Positions 11,142 through 23,336 of a DNA stretch of 64,000 nt are shown here, piece after piece. Every line of letters starts with the position of its first letter. Within the stretch, counting starts at the first letter, position 1. The position numbers and the translations under genes were made by a program. The notes under the pieces are model-generated. The model did not search any database and was not told where the DNA came from. It saw only the letters and a list, made by a program, of their open reading frames with translations. The stretch spans positions 18,685,718 to 18,749,717 of the forward strand of contig JALGPY010000004.1 in NCBI GenBank assembly GCA_023055425.1. The letters are read 5' to 3'. Source of the stretch: Linanthus parryae (taxonomy: Eukaryota; Streptophyta; Magnoliopsida; Ericales; Polemoniaceae).

Positions 11142-11720
11142 TTAGCCATTGCATAGCATTGTCACATGTAGTTTAGTGAGTCTGTTTGCATGTAGATGTC
11201 AGTCAGGGTTGCATTTGCACATTTATTATATTGCATTGTATATATTTGTTGCACTTTTTTTTTGTCCACCTAACCACATTTGTTGGTTAATCGAGTTGGC
11301 CTAAAATTCATATAGAATTAGGGAAAAAATTAAAAAAAAAAAAATAAAAAAATTTAAAATTTAAAATTCCTAAAAATTGGATTTTATTGTAAAAGGGCAA
11401 TCGAAGAGAGTAAATGTGGCGAGGGTTCATTGATTGAAAGTCCGTAGGAGTATGAAATTCTAAGGTGATGTAGACGCGAGAATTTGGAGTAGGAAGATTT
11501 ATAGGGCTAATGCACTTTAGAAGTGTGAGTAGCTGCCTCTCAGACTAGCTATCCTACTAGCGCTACACCATCGTCACTTAGGTAGTCGTCAACCCTCCTC
11601 GTAGTGGCAACGGAATAGCAGTGCGAGTGATTTTATTGGGGCCTCACGTCCCGTCTCCATCTCCTAGGTCCACTAGTTACTCCACTTTTATCCATTTACG
11701 CCTTTTATTCACAATCTCTA
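11142..11720 (+). other. Athila 3' untranslated region, first part
   Basis: Noncoding sequence after the env-position ORF with T-rich and A-rich runs (about 11260 and 11330). It ends where a new LTR start, TGTAACACCC, begins at 11721. It is probably continuous with 23993-24708 once the insertions are removed. Confidence 0.45.
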
Positions 11721-14700
11721 TGTAACACCCCTGAAAATTTCCAGGGGTTGAAGTGCAATATCTTGACATAGTGGCGTAACAATATATTGAAACTTTCTAA
11801 TATTCTCAGCTAAGTAAATACTGGATAATTATTCTATGATAAACATGGGTTAATTGAAATGTTCCTAAACTTTGGGTCCGTTGTGTTATTTTCATAAACT
11901 CAGTAGTAGCAGATCTCTGGGAGGATTGAGATATCATGTAGTTCTTTTCAAATCAAGGTGAGCCAGTTGTAAATTTTGTAAAGATGGAAATTTCATATTC
12001 TACCCTAAAAGATTTTAAACTACAAATATACCCCCTCAAGTGGCATTTTCTCACGAGAGTTGTGACTACTTCAGCGATTGAGGATTTATCTAGAGGGTTC
12101 CCTCTCATTTGAACAAAGAAAAGATAGAAAAAAATGAAAATTCCTCCCCCTTCTTCCTCTTACCGACAACACCACCTACACCACCGCTACAACCACCACC
12201 CCAGGCTTTCTCTTCACGACCTTCTTGTGATGGAGCTTCTCCTTAACATGGAGAAAAATTCCCTCGGCTCTCTTGAGACATCTCTCAAAATCCATAGAGA
12301 ATTCGGCGTAAGAACCTCAGAAACCCTAGCAACTAATGGCTTCAATTATCCCTCCGTGTTTATTTATTTATTTTTTTGATGAATCCTCCGTGTTTATTTT
12401 CGGTTGCTAAATTCTGCTCCTTCATGTTCTTAATCCTCGGACGAACCCAACGGTACCAAATATGAACCTTAACTCGTGGATTTTCGCAGTTCTCACCGGA
12501 ATCTTCACTTGCAGCTCGCCGGAGTTGAGCAGCTCGTAGGAATTGCAGGTATCTTCTTTGTTCCTTGCTCGTTTTCGATGTTCTTTGCTTTTTCGTGATC
12601 ATTGGATCGAGTAGAACACCTCTAGATTCTGCACATCCACCCACAATTGGATTTGATTCTTGTTTTACTGGGATGTATAACATTTTCGGGAAAAGAACAC
12701 AGCCATGTTCTTGCACCATTAGAATAGGGCTACAGATTATGATCCTTGTCCTTTCCAAATCAATCAAAATTCAGTGATGTAATCCTTCTCAAAGTTTGGG
12801 TATTGCTCCTGTAAAACTGAGCAGGAACATCATGTTCTGACCCGAATCGGGAACCCACTTTCAGACCCTATTTATGGAGCTATACTTGATGAAATTGATC
12901 AATGATTGTTCGGGTGTACTCTTGGCATTTAAGGAAGCAAGTCCTGTGTTGGTTTGATTGTCTGAATCGGTTGTTAAACTATTTGAAAATGTTGTTAAAG
13001 CTTGTTGCATAAACTAGTTTCCTCTGGTCCACACATACCCAGAGTGTATGAACCATTTTTGTAGAAACCTTTATTGGGCCAAAACTCAATAAAATTGGGA
13101 GTTGTCTAGCTCAATGAAATCTTTGGAGTTCCCCATACAAAACCATAACTATCTTGGTAATTTATTTAATCTATATCCTACCTTAATTCGGCCTCAAAGT
13201 GTATGAAATAATGTTATGAGAGTACTAGGTACTAGGAACTTAGGATAAGTTCCAAGTATAAATAGCTTGAAACCTGCCAACTTTGGCACAACATAACTAA
13301 TTGAATACAACTCCAAAAATCAATCTTCTTCACCTACTTAAAGTTCATATATAATGCTTCAAGTCTTGTTCTTTGAGTTTTCTTTAAATTATAAACGGAT
13401 TTTCCGGAAATTGAGCCTGAAGTTGTCTACTTATCGTTTTCGTATGAAATGTTAGCGGAAACAACCATCTTTGAACTATCATAACTTCTTGAGCATTTTA
13501 TCAAACTTTGTTATGTCTCCTCATGTGAAAAGCTGGTTGATAATACTTCAGATCGTTTGTAGAGAAGATTTTTTCTTTTTTATCAGTAGATTTCTCAGAA
13601 ATAAAGCTCAAAGTAGCTGTCTTGAAACCGTGGAAGTTCTCTTGAAAACATTTTAAGTATTGAACAATGTTTTCTCCAATTTTGATCGAGTTTATCTCCT
13701 TGTGTAGTTTGAATATTGGAGAGATCAAATATGTTTTGTCAATCTATATGTTTTCAGATTCTCAAATCTCTTCCTCAATTGAACAGAAATCCGACTGCAA
13801 AGTTGACTCTTTGAGCTAGTTTCACAGTTATCTTTGACTTTCTGATTTGACTTATCAAATGACCTAATTGACCAAAATTTCCTTCTAGGAACTTGTTCAG
13901 AATTGCATTTCAGGTCGAATGGTCAAGTTTGACCAAGTTTACTTTCTGGAAGCCCTAGTTAAATTGAGTTGACTATGAGGGGTAATATTTTAATTCCACA
14001 ATTTCTTCACTTAAACACTCAATTCATGCAGTAGGACATGACCTCATGTCTCTGTGATAGTTTTAAAACATCTCGAATCCAGTTGTTTTTATCTAGACTT
14101 GAATATGACTAATTAGGTTGGAACAAGGATTAAATTACAATTTTGTTAAACTTCAGAGACTTTAATCTAAATAACAAGATATGGAGATTAAATATGAAGT
14201 GGGAAATTGTGTGTCTTGAAGACTTAATAACTCATGAGACTGACCAATTAGGCATATCTGAGGGGTTCAGGAACAGCCAAGGACTGTACTGATAAGACTC
14301 AGACAACAAGGTCTTAATAGTCATTCTAGGCTAGAAAACTATGATGATACAACATATGCATTGTATCTCACTAATGAGGACATGTACTAATAAGTATTAT
14401 ACACTTGTATGTGTAGAGATTGTCGGGATAGAGAAAAAGCGTTGCTGGTCAGGAGTACTAGATAGGGTATCAGGTAAGCATATGGATGCTTAATTACTAT
14501 TGAAGAATTACATTTTGGATGTATGTATGCCTCTATGAGTAGGAGATACAGATGTAATGGTATAACAGAAAGGCTAGTCTTGGACTTTTGTATATATGCA
14601 CATGAATCAGGTAAGTACGATTATTGTTCAACATTTCTAGAGAATACTCATTTGAGAACTGATTCTTGTACCCTAGAACTTTGTATGGTCAAATACTATG

Positions 14701-15118
14701 GGGCTCAGACTACGGGCTTAACACAAGTTTGGGACCCTTTCTTTGGGCTTTACATTCATGGCCAACGGGCTAAATCGGTACATTGCTAGCTCCCGACTTG
14801 TAGGCAACTAGTACTACCCTCTGGACTGACGATCCAGTGGGTGGTGTGCACACTTAAGGTCTAGTTTGTCTTGGTGGATTAATGGGTGGTACAGGAATGG
14901 GGGAAATAGTGTGGATTGGTCATGGCGGAGAATCGAGTAATTTGAAATATTAGTATAACGTTTCCTTTAATATCTGACGTGGGTCAGGTTACGAAGACAT
15001 AAATTTACAAGTACTCGGTACACATTTCGAATGTGTTCATGTCTGTTTCATTATTAAGTTTATCTTGGTCGTTATAACTGATGTAGTGACATCACGACCT
15101 TCTGTACTTTGCAGGTGA
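11721..15118 (+). mobile_element. Gypsy-type LTR, left part, interrupted by a copia insertion
   Basis: Starts TGTAACACCCCTGAAAATTT, the standard start of plant Del/Tekay-type LTRs. The next 3.4 kb has no long reading frame on either strand, as expected of a long LTR. It is cut at 15118/23332 by the copia element and resumes at 23337. The likely end is GGGGTGTCGACA at 23992, which mirrors the start, giving an LTR of about 4 kb. No PBS or coding region follows, so it may be a solo LTR. I could not find a matching target duplication for CTCTA, the 5 bases before 11721. Confidence 0.5.
15114..15118. repeat. Target-site duplication of the plus-strand copia element, left copy (GGTGA)
   Basis: GGTGA directly precedes the LTR start at 15119. 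It is repeated exactly after the 3' LTR at 23332-23336. Five bases is the usual length for copia integrases. Confidence 0.9.
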
Positions 15119-16515
15119 TGTTGGAATAGGCGCACTAGAGGCAATCGGTATTTAGTATGAACAATGTTTTGGCTAGAACATTCATTTAATATTTATTGTG
15201 ATAATTAATATAACGAAGTCCTTAGATACAATGTGTTGTTTATCTTAAATTTCCCTAGTCCATTACACTGATTAATAGGACGATCAACTATAGACTCGTA
15301 TGTGTGTAGATTGATATGGAGATATCAAGTCTAACACATGGGTATGCATTAGGAGTAGTGTCATACTAGATTGACCCACAATGAGAAGGATTAATTACAT
15401 TATGTAAAAGTCACAATCGCTTCTCGTAGTGCTAATGATATTGTAATCCTTAGACTTGAAGTCACTAGATACTCAAGTTGTGGAATATCATGCTTTGATT
15501 TTATCAAACGTTGTGCCTTAACCGGGTAACTATAAAGATAGTTGTCGGGCATGATAGGAAGCAAGCTTAGAGATCGTAGTGACTAGAGAGGATTCGTCCC
15601 TCCCACATAATGGGAGCAAATATCTATGGGTCATTCGAGGTATGGTGCCTTTAGGAATGTCTGGCCAAACTCAGATAAATCAATATAGAGATATTGATGT
15701 TATCTGCTCACATAAGCATATTCCCAGGATCGAGAAACTAGGGATTGGAATACGAGTGTGACTAATATGTCTCGTCTCCAATCCGGATATGGAGACAAAG
15801 CGATAACACAATACATGAACATTGGTAACAAGGTTTGTCGGGATCACTGACTTATTTCTATTAGTTGGGTTGCATGGATGTGTTGCTAGACACCGCTGTA
15901 TGTTAGTAATAAGTTACTACCAACTAAGTAGAAACCTATGGGGTCACACACCGGATGGATTAAATTGGATATAGGTATTAATTAGTTGGACTAATTAATA
16001 AAAGGATCATAACGCAACAACAAGCAAACTTAGTAGGACTAATTTGCAAGTGGTCTAATACATGTAAGGACATGATTAGTATTGGGGCCTTTGTTTAGTT
16101 AATAATGAGTTCTGACTATATAAAAGAAGTCTAGCTTATTATTTCTCCAAGTGAGTCATTATTGAGAGAACATAACAAAGCAAGAGAGAGAGAGAGAGAG
16201 ACAAGGTGGCCGAAGCCTACCCCGTCCGTCCCCCTCCTTGGAGCCGACGGCCCTCTTTGGGCGCGTCTCCTCGTTTTGCGTGATCTTTCCCCCTTCTTCC
16301 GTTGATAGCACACCGCGGTGAGAAGGAGTCCAATCAAGAATCAAGGTGTGGTATACATAGAGACGAAGACACAATTCTTCGTGTTATCTCCCTAACTAAG
16401 GCACACATCTTATATTCCCTTATCATGTTATGATGGCTTGTTCTGTGATCCTTGGTGGGATTTGAGCAGGACTAATTTTGTTATCCCACTGCATAACCTG
16501 CATCAAAACCCAACA
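15119..16515 (+). repeat. 5' LTR of copia element
   Basis: 1397 bp from TGTTGGAATAGG to CAAAACCCAACA, bounded by the TSD on the left and the PBS on the right. It carries a TATATAAA box at 16117 and a GA run near 16182-16200 just downstream of it. Confidence 0.92.
16117..16124 (+). promoter_or_regulatory. TATA box of 5' LTR
   Basis: TATATAAA, about 1 kb into the LTR and about 390 bp before its end. The 3' LTR has the same box at 22938-22945. Confidence 0.65.
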
Positions 16516-16516
16516 G

Positions 16517-16529
16517 TGGTACAGAGCCA
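16517..16529 (+). other. Primer-binding site of copia element
   Basis: TGGTACAGAGCCA, one base after the LTR end. It matches the initiator tRNA-Met PBS TGGTATCAGAGCCA except for one missing base. Confidence 0.85.
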
Positions 16530-18143
16530 CATGTCGTAGCGCATAACATGATTTTATGTGTTACGATTTCAATTTATACACCGTTTTATTCATATTACGT
16601 GAAACTGAAATTAAATGGCATATTAGATGCAAATTAATTTTTTTAAAGACAAAAAAGATCTAATTTAACATTGGATGTGTAAATTGGTGAGTTTGATCAC
16701 ATAAGATGTGAAGAATTGGGTTCTTGAAAATTAGTGTTCTTGGGCACATAGTAGGAAAAGGGGTTTTTCAATTATGGAAATAATTATATGGAAACAATCA
16801 AACTTGTGCAATAAGGAAGGAAGGGGGAGGAAGGTAGGGCCGAAACCCTAGCCTCCGCCCATCCTCTTCCGGCGCGCAAAGCAAGGCCGCGGCCACCTAG
16901 GGGCAGTCGGGCTAGGTTCAGCCAAGGGTGGCGTGCGGCGATCCATGGGGTTCGACCTAGGTATAGGTTGGACATCTTGGACCGTTGCGACCCTAATTAA
17001 TCAATTTCAACTAAAACTGCACAAGCGCGTTAAAATTGGTTTTAACTGTATTATATGCTTTGTTGCATGGTGGATGGATATGGCCTAGGTTGTGGATGTT
17101 TAATTTTGTTGTTTGGTTTACGGCCTGCGAGCTGATTAAATTAATGTGATAGTCAGTTAATTTTTACGGCCTGCGAGCTGATCATCTTCTCAACATGTGA
17201 GGTTTTTATTTATTTATTTATTCTAGTTGTAAGGCTAGAATTAGAATTTTAGATAATAGCCACGAGCATGGAGAAGGAGACAGAGGACCAAGAAACCACA
17301 AAGACGATGAGGACTCCCATCATAGGCGCGCGGCTATGGTGGAGCTCATGGAGATGAGCTTGTTACTTTAGGGCATATAGAATTTATCATTGGCTTGATA
17401 ATATCTTGGTCTAGGGGCCATATCAATGCCACATTATTTTTCTTTTGTGGATGTTTATTATTTATGTCTTGTTATTTATTTTTGTGTGTATGTGTGATAC
17501 AAGCAAAATGTTAACAAGATAATAATAAACAAGTTTGATCTTTTATTGTGGATTTCCCAATCGAAATAAGTAGATCTTGTGGATTAGATCAGCCAAACGA
17601 TTAGATAATGACAATTAAATTCCTCGATGGAAATATTGCGTTTTGCCTTCTCTTGCCTAAACACCCTTCATGATCAAAGTCTATTAAATTTGGGCTTGCC
17701 AAAGAAAGGCGTTTTAATTCACCTTGGTGTGTTGCGGATGATACAAGCAAGTAAGGTGTGATTGTTGAAGCAAGAGGTTGGACGCAACTGGGAAAGTCAA
17801 TTGGATTGATGAGCCTAGAGGCATGACAATTAGGTGTTATCTAAAGGATAAAGCATAAGAAATTATTCACCTAATTTGACCAAGAGTTGCATTGGATGCA
17901 ATTGGAAAGGGTTCCTACCTAAATAACCAATTCTTGGGTGACTTGTCAAAGCAAGCTCAAGAAGAAGTGAAATATGGATCTTGGACTCACTAGAAAATAT
18001 ATATGATATTTTCCGCATCAATGGTGAGGGCTATTAATCCGATAAAATAGTGGGAGCTATATTTAATGATCTAACCATTGTTGAATATAGTTAAATTGTT
18101 AAAATACTAAAATTGCACATTTCTTGTTTTTGTAGAAGTCCAA
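16530..18143 (+). other. Untranslated leader of copia element
   Basis: 1.6 kb without a long open frame between PBS and gag. It contains the short phrase ACGGCCTGCGAGCTGAT twice (about 17120 and 17167). The leaders of the tandem array carry the same phrase, which supports common family membership. Confidence 0.7.
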
Positions 18144-18970
18144 ATGGCAAACAATCACGCATCGACTTCATCCCTGCGATCTGTCCTTGAGAAGGACAAA
18201 CTGTCTAGAACGAATTTCCTTGACTAGTGCAGAAACTTAAGGATCGTCCTTAAGCAAGAAAAGAAATTGTACGTCTTAGACAATCCTATCCCATCACCAT
18301 CCATGGATGATTCTGTTCTAGCTGCCGTGAGGGCACATCAGAAACATGTTGATGATTCTAATGATGTGACTTTTCTCATGCTTTGCACCATGACCTCTGA
18401 GCTTCAGAAGCAACATGAGAACATGGAAGCCTACGATATGATCGAACACTTGAAACAGTTATTTCAGGAGCAGGCAAGGCATGAGCGGTATGTAGTGTCC
18501 AAGGCAATGTTCAAGAGCTATCTCGCAGAAAGGAACCCAGTAGGGCCTCATGTACTCCGAATGATCGGATACATAGAGAACCTCACAAGGCTGGGATTCT
18601 CTCTCGGCCAAGAGTTGGAAACTGATATTGTCTTGCAATCAGTGCCTGACAGTTATAATCAGTTCATCATGAACTATAACATGAATGAGATCAGTAAAAC
18701 TATGCCTGACTTGCTGAACATGCTAAGATCAGCCCAACAAAGCATTAATAAAGGCAAGGGAAAGGCCATATTGATGGTGAATAAGAGGAAGGGAAAGGGA
18801 GTTGCCTCTACTTCTAAATGAAAGCTCAAGAAACTTGCAAAGTCCAAGGAAGCCCTAAAGCCGAGGGGGGCGTGGCTAAAGGTGATTGTCACTACTGTAG
18901 CCAGCCGGGTCACTGGAGGAGAAATTTCCCCAAGTATCTGGAGGATAAGAAGCTTGGAATATTGATTCCA
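18144..18970 (+). pseudogene. Copia gag, decayed
   Basis: Gag begins MANNHASTSSLRSVLEKD at 18144. A TAG at 18225 falls where family members have the Trp of an FLDW motif. The core is open from 18267 to 18821 (LRIVLKQEKKLYVLD, GPHVLRMIGYIENLTRLGFS, MNEISKTMPDLLNMLRSA). A TGA at 18819 and a frameshift near 18860 follow. The zinc knuckle CHYCSQPGHWRRNFPKY (about 18888-18935) is in the new frame, and its last Cys is replaced by Phe. Gag packages the element RNA; this copy cannot make the full protein. Confidence 0.88.
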
Positions 18971-19370
18971 CCACCACCAGGTATTTTTGTTATAGACATC
19001 AATCTATCTATTTCTTCATCTTGGGTATTGGATACTAGACGCAGATCTCACATTTGTCGAAATGTGCAGGATTTGAAAAGAAGTAGAAGATTGGCTATAG
19101 GGGAGATAGATTTGCGCGTCGGGAATGGAGCGAATGTTGCTACATTAGCTATAGGCGTATATGAACTATCTTTGCCTTATTTACTTATTTTAGAATTAGA
19201 AAATTGCTATTATGTGCCAGCTATGAGCAGAAACATTATTTTCGTTTCTTGTTTGAACAAGAAGGGTTTTTCTATTTCAATAAAGGATCAGTGTTGCTCC
19301 ATTTATTTTGATAGTATGCACAATTGTACTGCGCATTTGTCTAATGGACTGTATCCTTGATCTTAATAAT
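18971..19370 (+). pseudogene. Copia protease, decayed
   Basis: Continues the frame of the zinc knuckle. SSWVLDTRRRSHICRNVQDL (about 19018-19075) is the protease active-site region. Copia proteases have DTG followed by a small-residue/Cys turn here, but this copy has DTR followed by Arg residues, so the catalytic loop is lost. ELENCYYVPAMSRNIIFVS, downstream, is the usual copia protease block. The frame ends at 19360, before the pre-integrase domain. Confidence 0.75.
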
Positions 19371-20175
19371 TCCATCTATAACATAAATACTGAAACGGAT
19401 TTAGACTAATGATTTAAATCCTACATATCTATGGCACTATCGTTTATGCCATATAAACGAGAAGCGCATATCTAGGCTCCATAAAGATGGATTTCTAGAC
19501 TCTTTTGATCTGGAATCATATGAGACATGTGAGTCTTGCTATTGGAAAAATGAAAGTCCCCTTTTAATAAGAAAGGTTAGAGGACTTGTGAGTTACTAGG
19601 ACTCATACATACTGATGTATGTGGGCTGTTTCCCATGCCTGTCAGGAGTGGTTACACCTACTTCATTACGTTACTGTTTCCCATGTTTGACGAATATCTT
19701 TGACAGTGTGGGATAGTATCCCAACTCACTCCACCCGGAACGCCACAATGGAATGGAGTGTTCCAGAGGAGGAATCGCACGGTATTAGATATGGTGTAAT
19801 CTATGATGTGTCAAACGGATCTTCAAATATCATTTTGGGGACATGCTCTAATGAATGCAGCTTTCACCATTAACCGTGTTCCATCCACATAATTGAGGAA
19901 GACACCATATGAGATATTGACTGGGAAGCGTCCCATAGTGTCGTTTATGAAGATTTGGGGTTGCGATATCTATGTAAAGCGTTTACAAACAGACAAGCTC
20001 GCACCCAAAGCGGATAAGTGTAAATTTTTGGGATATCCTAAGGAAACGAAAGGATATTATTTCTACAATTCAACCGAGAACAAATTGTTCGTAGCTCGGA
20101 ACGACGTGTATCTAGAAAAAGAGTTTGTCTCTAAAGAAGCAAGTGGGAGGACTGTAGAACTTGTAGAAATTTAAG
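19371..20175 (+). pseudogene. Copia integrase with core deletion
   Basis: The pre-integrase zinc-binding block (HYRLCHINEKRISRLHKDG-like, about 19435-19490) and the first catalytic segment (HTDVCGLFPMP, about 19605) can be read despite frameshifts. At about 19670-19685 the sequence jumps from YFIT to FDEYL, so the part that in related copies holds the second catalytic Asp (SDRGGEY) is missing, a loss of roughly 200 bp. The C-terminal part (SQLTPPGTPQWNGV, then MRKTPYEILTGKRPIVSFMK to GRTVELVEI, 19893-20174) is readable in pieces. Integration function is lost. Confidence 0.78.
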
Positions 20176-21358
20176 GACCACAAACAACTGAACTAATGAT
20201 GGAACATGAACATGAACCGTAAATTGTTGTGGAAGAACCTGTTCAGATAACGCAGGAACTCGTAGGTCAGGAAAGGTAAATCATGAGCCAAATAGATAAG
20301 GACTTCTCGTGACTGAGCCATATGACATACCACTCATGGATGATGAGCCTGCTACCTACGGGGAGGCCATGAAAGGCCCAGACTCCAAGAAGTGGCTGGA
20401 AGCCATGAGATCCGAAATGGAATCCATGTACACCAACAAAGTATGGAATTTCGTGGAACCACATGAAGGGGTTCGACCCATAGGGTGCAAGTGGGTCTTC
20501 AAGAAGAAGACTGACATGGATGGCAAGATAGTTTCCTACAAGGGGCGATTGGTGGCTAAAGGTTATAGACAGATTCATGGTTTTGACCATGATGAGACCT
20601 TTTCACCAGTCTCCATGACTAAATACATTCGAATACTACTTGCTATTTCAGCTTACTATGACTATGAGATTTGGAAAATGGATGTCAAAACAGCGTTCCT
20701 TTATGGGAACCTCCTCGAGGATGTGTATATGACACAACCGGAGGGTTTTGAGGATCCAGAGAATGTCAATAAAGTATGTAAATTACAACGATCCATTTAT
20801 GGATTGAAGCAAGCTTCTAGGAGTTGGAATCAACGTTTTGATGACGCGGTCAAAGATTTTGACTTCGTTAAGAACGAAAAAGAGCCATGTGTTTACAAGA
20901 AGGTTAGCGGGAGCTCTATTGTTTTTCGGGTCTTGTATGTTGATGACATACAACTAATTGGAAATGAAATTCCTACTTTGCAATCTGTTAAAAATTGGAT
21001 ACGAAAGTGTTTCGCAATGAAGAACTTAGGAGATGCAGTTTATATACTTGGTATGAAGATCTATATGGATAGATCTAGAAAGCTGCTCCGCCTAAACCAA
21101 AGTACATATATCGACAAGGTTTTGAAATTTTTCAACATGCAAGACTCCAAGAAAGGATTCTTCCACATGTCGCAAAATGTCACTCTATCTAAGACTGACT
21201 GTCCTTCCAATGACATTGAAAAGGACCGCATGAGTTGGATACCCAATGCTTCGGCCAGAGGATCCATCATGTACGCCATTTTGTGTACTAGACCAGACGT
21301 ATCATACGCATTGAGTATGGTAAGCAGATATCAGTCTAATCCGGTTGAGAGTCACTGA
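20176..21358 (+). pseudogene. Copia reverse transcriptase, largely intact fragment
   Basis: Open from 20309 to 21358 (349 codons). It has WLEAMRSEMESMYTNKVWNF, GCKWVFKKKTDMDGKIVSYK, the catalytic block MDVKTAFLYGNLLEDVYM, and the YVDD box in VLYVDDIQLIGNE (about 20935-20960). LCTRPDVSYALSMVSRYQ is near the end. The TGA at 21356 cuts it before RNase H. Upstream, 20176-20308 is out of frame. RT would copy the element RNA into DNA. Confidence 0.88.
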
Positions 21359-21916
21359 ATTGCTGTCAAGAACATCCTCAAGTACTTGAGAAGAACTTAG
21401 GATGCGTTCTTGATATTCTGAGGTGAGGAAGTACTCAGTGTAATTGGTTACGCTGATGCTAGCTTCCAAACTGACAAGGATGATTACAGATCGCAGTCGG
21501 GATATGTGTTCTGCCTAAATGAGGAGTTGTGAGCTAGAAGAGTTCCAAGCAAGAGACAATTGCTGATTCTACAACTGAAGCTGACTACATTGCTGCTGCG
21601 GAAACAGCAAAGGAGGCAGTTTGGATAAATAAGTTTATCACTGAGTTCGGTGTGGTCCCTAGCATCGGGGATCCCATGACGTTGTACTGTGACAACTCTG
21701 GAGCGATCGCACAAGCCAAGGAACGAAGATCACACTAGAAATCAAAGCATGTACTTAGGAGATGTCATCTTATTCGTGATATTATCGATAGAGGAGATGT
21801 GAAGATGTGCAAGATTCCAACGGATGATAATCTTTCAGATCGACTCACAAAGCCACTAGCGCAGCGAAAGCATGAAGGGCACACTAGATCTGTAGTCATA
21901 CTAGATGCACCAGATT
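21359..21916 (+). pseudogene. Copia RNase H, decayed
   Basis: Remains of RNase H in several frames. GYADASFQTDKDDYRSQSGY-like sequence lies near 21450-21500, STTEADYIAAAE near 21570, LYCDNSGAIAQAKERRSH-like near 21685-21735, and the C-terminal IPTDDNLSDRLTKPLAQ-like block near 21815-21860. Several stops and shifts break it. It ends about 20 bp before the 3' LTR. Confidence 0.75.
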
Positions 21917-21925
21917 AGGTCTACT

Positions 21926-21938
21926 GCAAGTGTGAGAC
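21926..21938 (+). other. Polypurine tract of copia element
   Basis: GCAAGTGTGAGAC directly before the 3' LTR start TGTTGAAATAGG. The tandem-array elements have the equivalent GCAAGTGGGAGAC. Confidence 0.65.
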
Positions 21939-23331
21939 TGTTGAAATAGGTTCCCTAGAGGAAATCTATATTTAGTATGAACAATGTTTTGGCTAGAACA
22001 TTCATTTATTATTTATTGTGATATTTAATTTCATGAAGTCCTTAGATACAATGTGTTATTTATCTTAAATATCCCTAGTCTATTATATTGATTAATAGGA
22101 CGATGAACTATAGACTAGTATGTGTGTAGAATTATATGGAGATATCAAGTCTAACACATGGGTATGCATTAGGAGTAATGTCATACTGGATTTACCCACA
22201 ACGAGAAGGATGCATTAGATTATGTCAAAGTCACAATCACTTCATGTAGTGCTAATGATATTATAATCCTTAGACTTGAAGTCACTAGATACTCTAGTTG
22301 TGGAGTATCATGCTTTGATGTTATCAAACGTTGTGCATTAACCGGGTAAGTATAAAGATAGTTATCGGGCATGATAGGAAGCAAGCTTAGAGATCGTAGT
22401 GACGAAGAGAGGATTTGTCCCTCCCACATAATGGGAGCAAATATCCATGGGTGACTCGAGAGATGGTGTTTATAGGAATGTCAGGCCAGACTCAGATAAA
22501 TTGATATAAAGATATTGATGTTATCTGCTCACATAAGCATATTCCCAGGATCGAGAAACTATGGATTGGATATACGAGTGTGACTAGTATGTCTCACGTC
22601 CAATCCGGATATGAAGACAAAGGGATAAAACAATACATGAACATTGGGCACATGGTTTGTCGGGATCACTGAGTTATATCTATTAGTTGGGTTGCATGGA
22701 TGTGTTGCTAGACACCGCTCCATGTTAGTAATAAGTTACTACCAACTAAGTAGAAACCTATGGGGTCACACACCGAATAAATTAAATTGGATATAGGTAT
22801 TAATTAGTTGGACTAATTAATAAAAGGATCATAACCAACCACAAGCAAACTTAGTAGGACTAATTTGCAAGTGGGCTAATACATGTAAGGACACGATTAG
22901 CATTGTAGCCTTTATGTATTTAATAAGGAGTTATGACTATATAAAGGAACTATAGCTTTTTATTTCTCTAAGTGAGTCATTATTGAGAGAACATAACAAA
23001 GCAAGAGATAGAGAGAAGAGGTGGCCGAAGCCTACCCCGTCTGTCTCCCTCCTTGGAGCCGTCGGCCCTCTTTAGGCGTGCCTCCTCGTTTTGCGTGATC
23101 TTCCTCCTTCTTCTGCTGCTAGAACACCGCGGTGAGAAGGAATCCAATCAAGAATCCAATGTGTGGATATTCATAGAGACGAATACACTATTCTTCGTGT
23201 TATCTCCCAAACTAAGGTACACATCTTCTATGCCCTTATCATGTTATGATGGCTTGTCCTGTGATCCTTGGTGGGATTTGAGCAGGAATAGTTTTGTTAT
23301 TCCACTGCGTAACCTGCATCAAAATCCAACA
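21939..23331 (+). repeat. 3' LTR of copia element
   Basis: 1393 bp, TGTTGAAATAGG to AAAATCCAACA, followed by the TSD copy. It is collinear with 15119-16515 with scattered substitutions and small indels. Confidence 0.92.
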
Positions 23332-23336
23332 GGTGA
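23332..23336. repeat. Target-site duplication of the plus-strand copia element, right copy (GGTGA)
   Basis: Exact repeat of 15114-15118. It joins the copia 3' LTR to the resuming gypsy LTR. Confidence 0.9.

Larger units (their letters stand above)
15119..23331 (+). mobile_element. Complete but inactive Ty1/copia retrotransposon
   Basis: 8213 bp with two LTRs (15119-16515 and 21939-23331), a tRNA-Met-type PBS, gag, protease, integrase, RT, RNase H and a purine tract before the 3' LTR. An exact 5-bp TSD GGTGA flanks it. The order PR-IN-RT-RH is that of copia. The two LTRs differ at many positions, and every ORF is broken, so the insertion is old. Its LTR start, leader and proteins are clearly related to the tandem array at 37529-60134, so both belong to one family or to close sister families. 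Confidence 0.95.

Noticed and set aside
12134..12767. Plus-strand 81-codon ORF starting MKIPPPSSSYRQHHLHHRYN and overlapping minus frames as a small gene
   Set aside because: Low-complexity CCA/CAC-rich sequence inside a gypsy LTR; typical of LTR leader sequence, not a gene.
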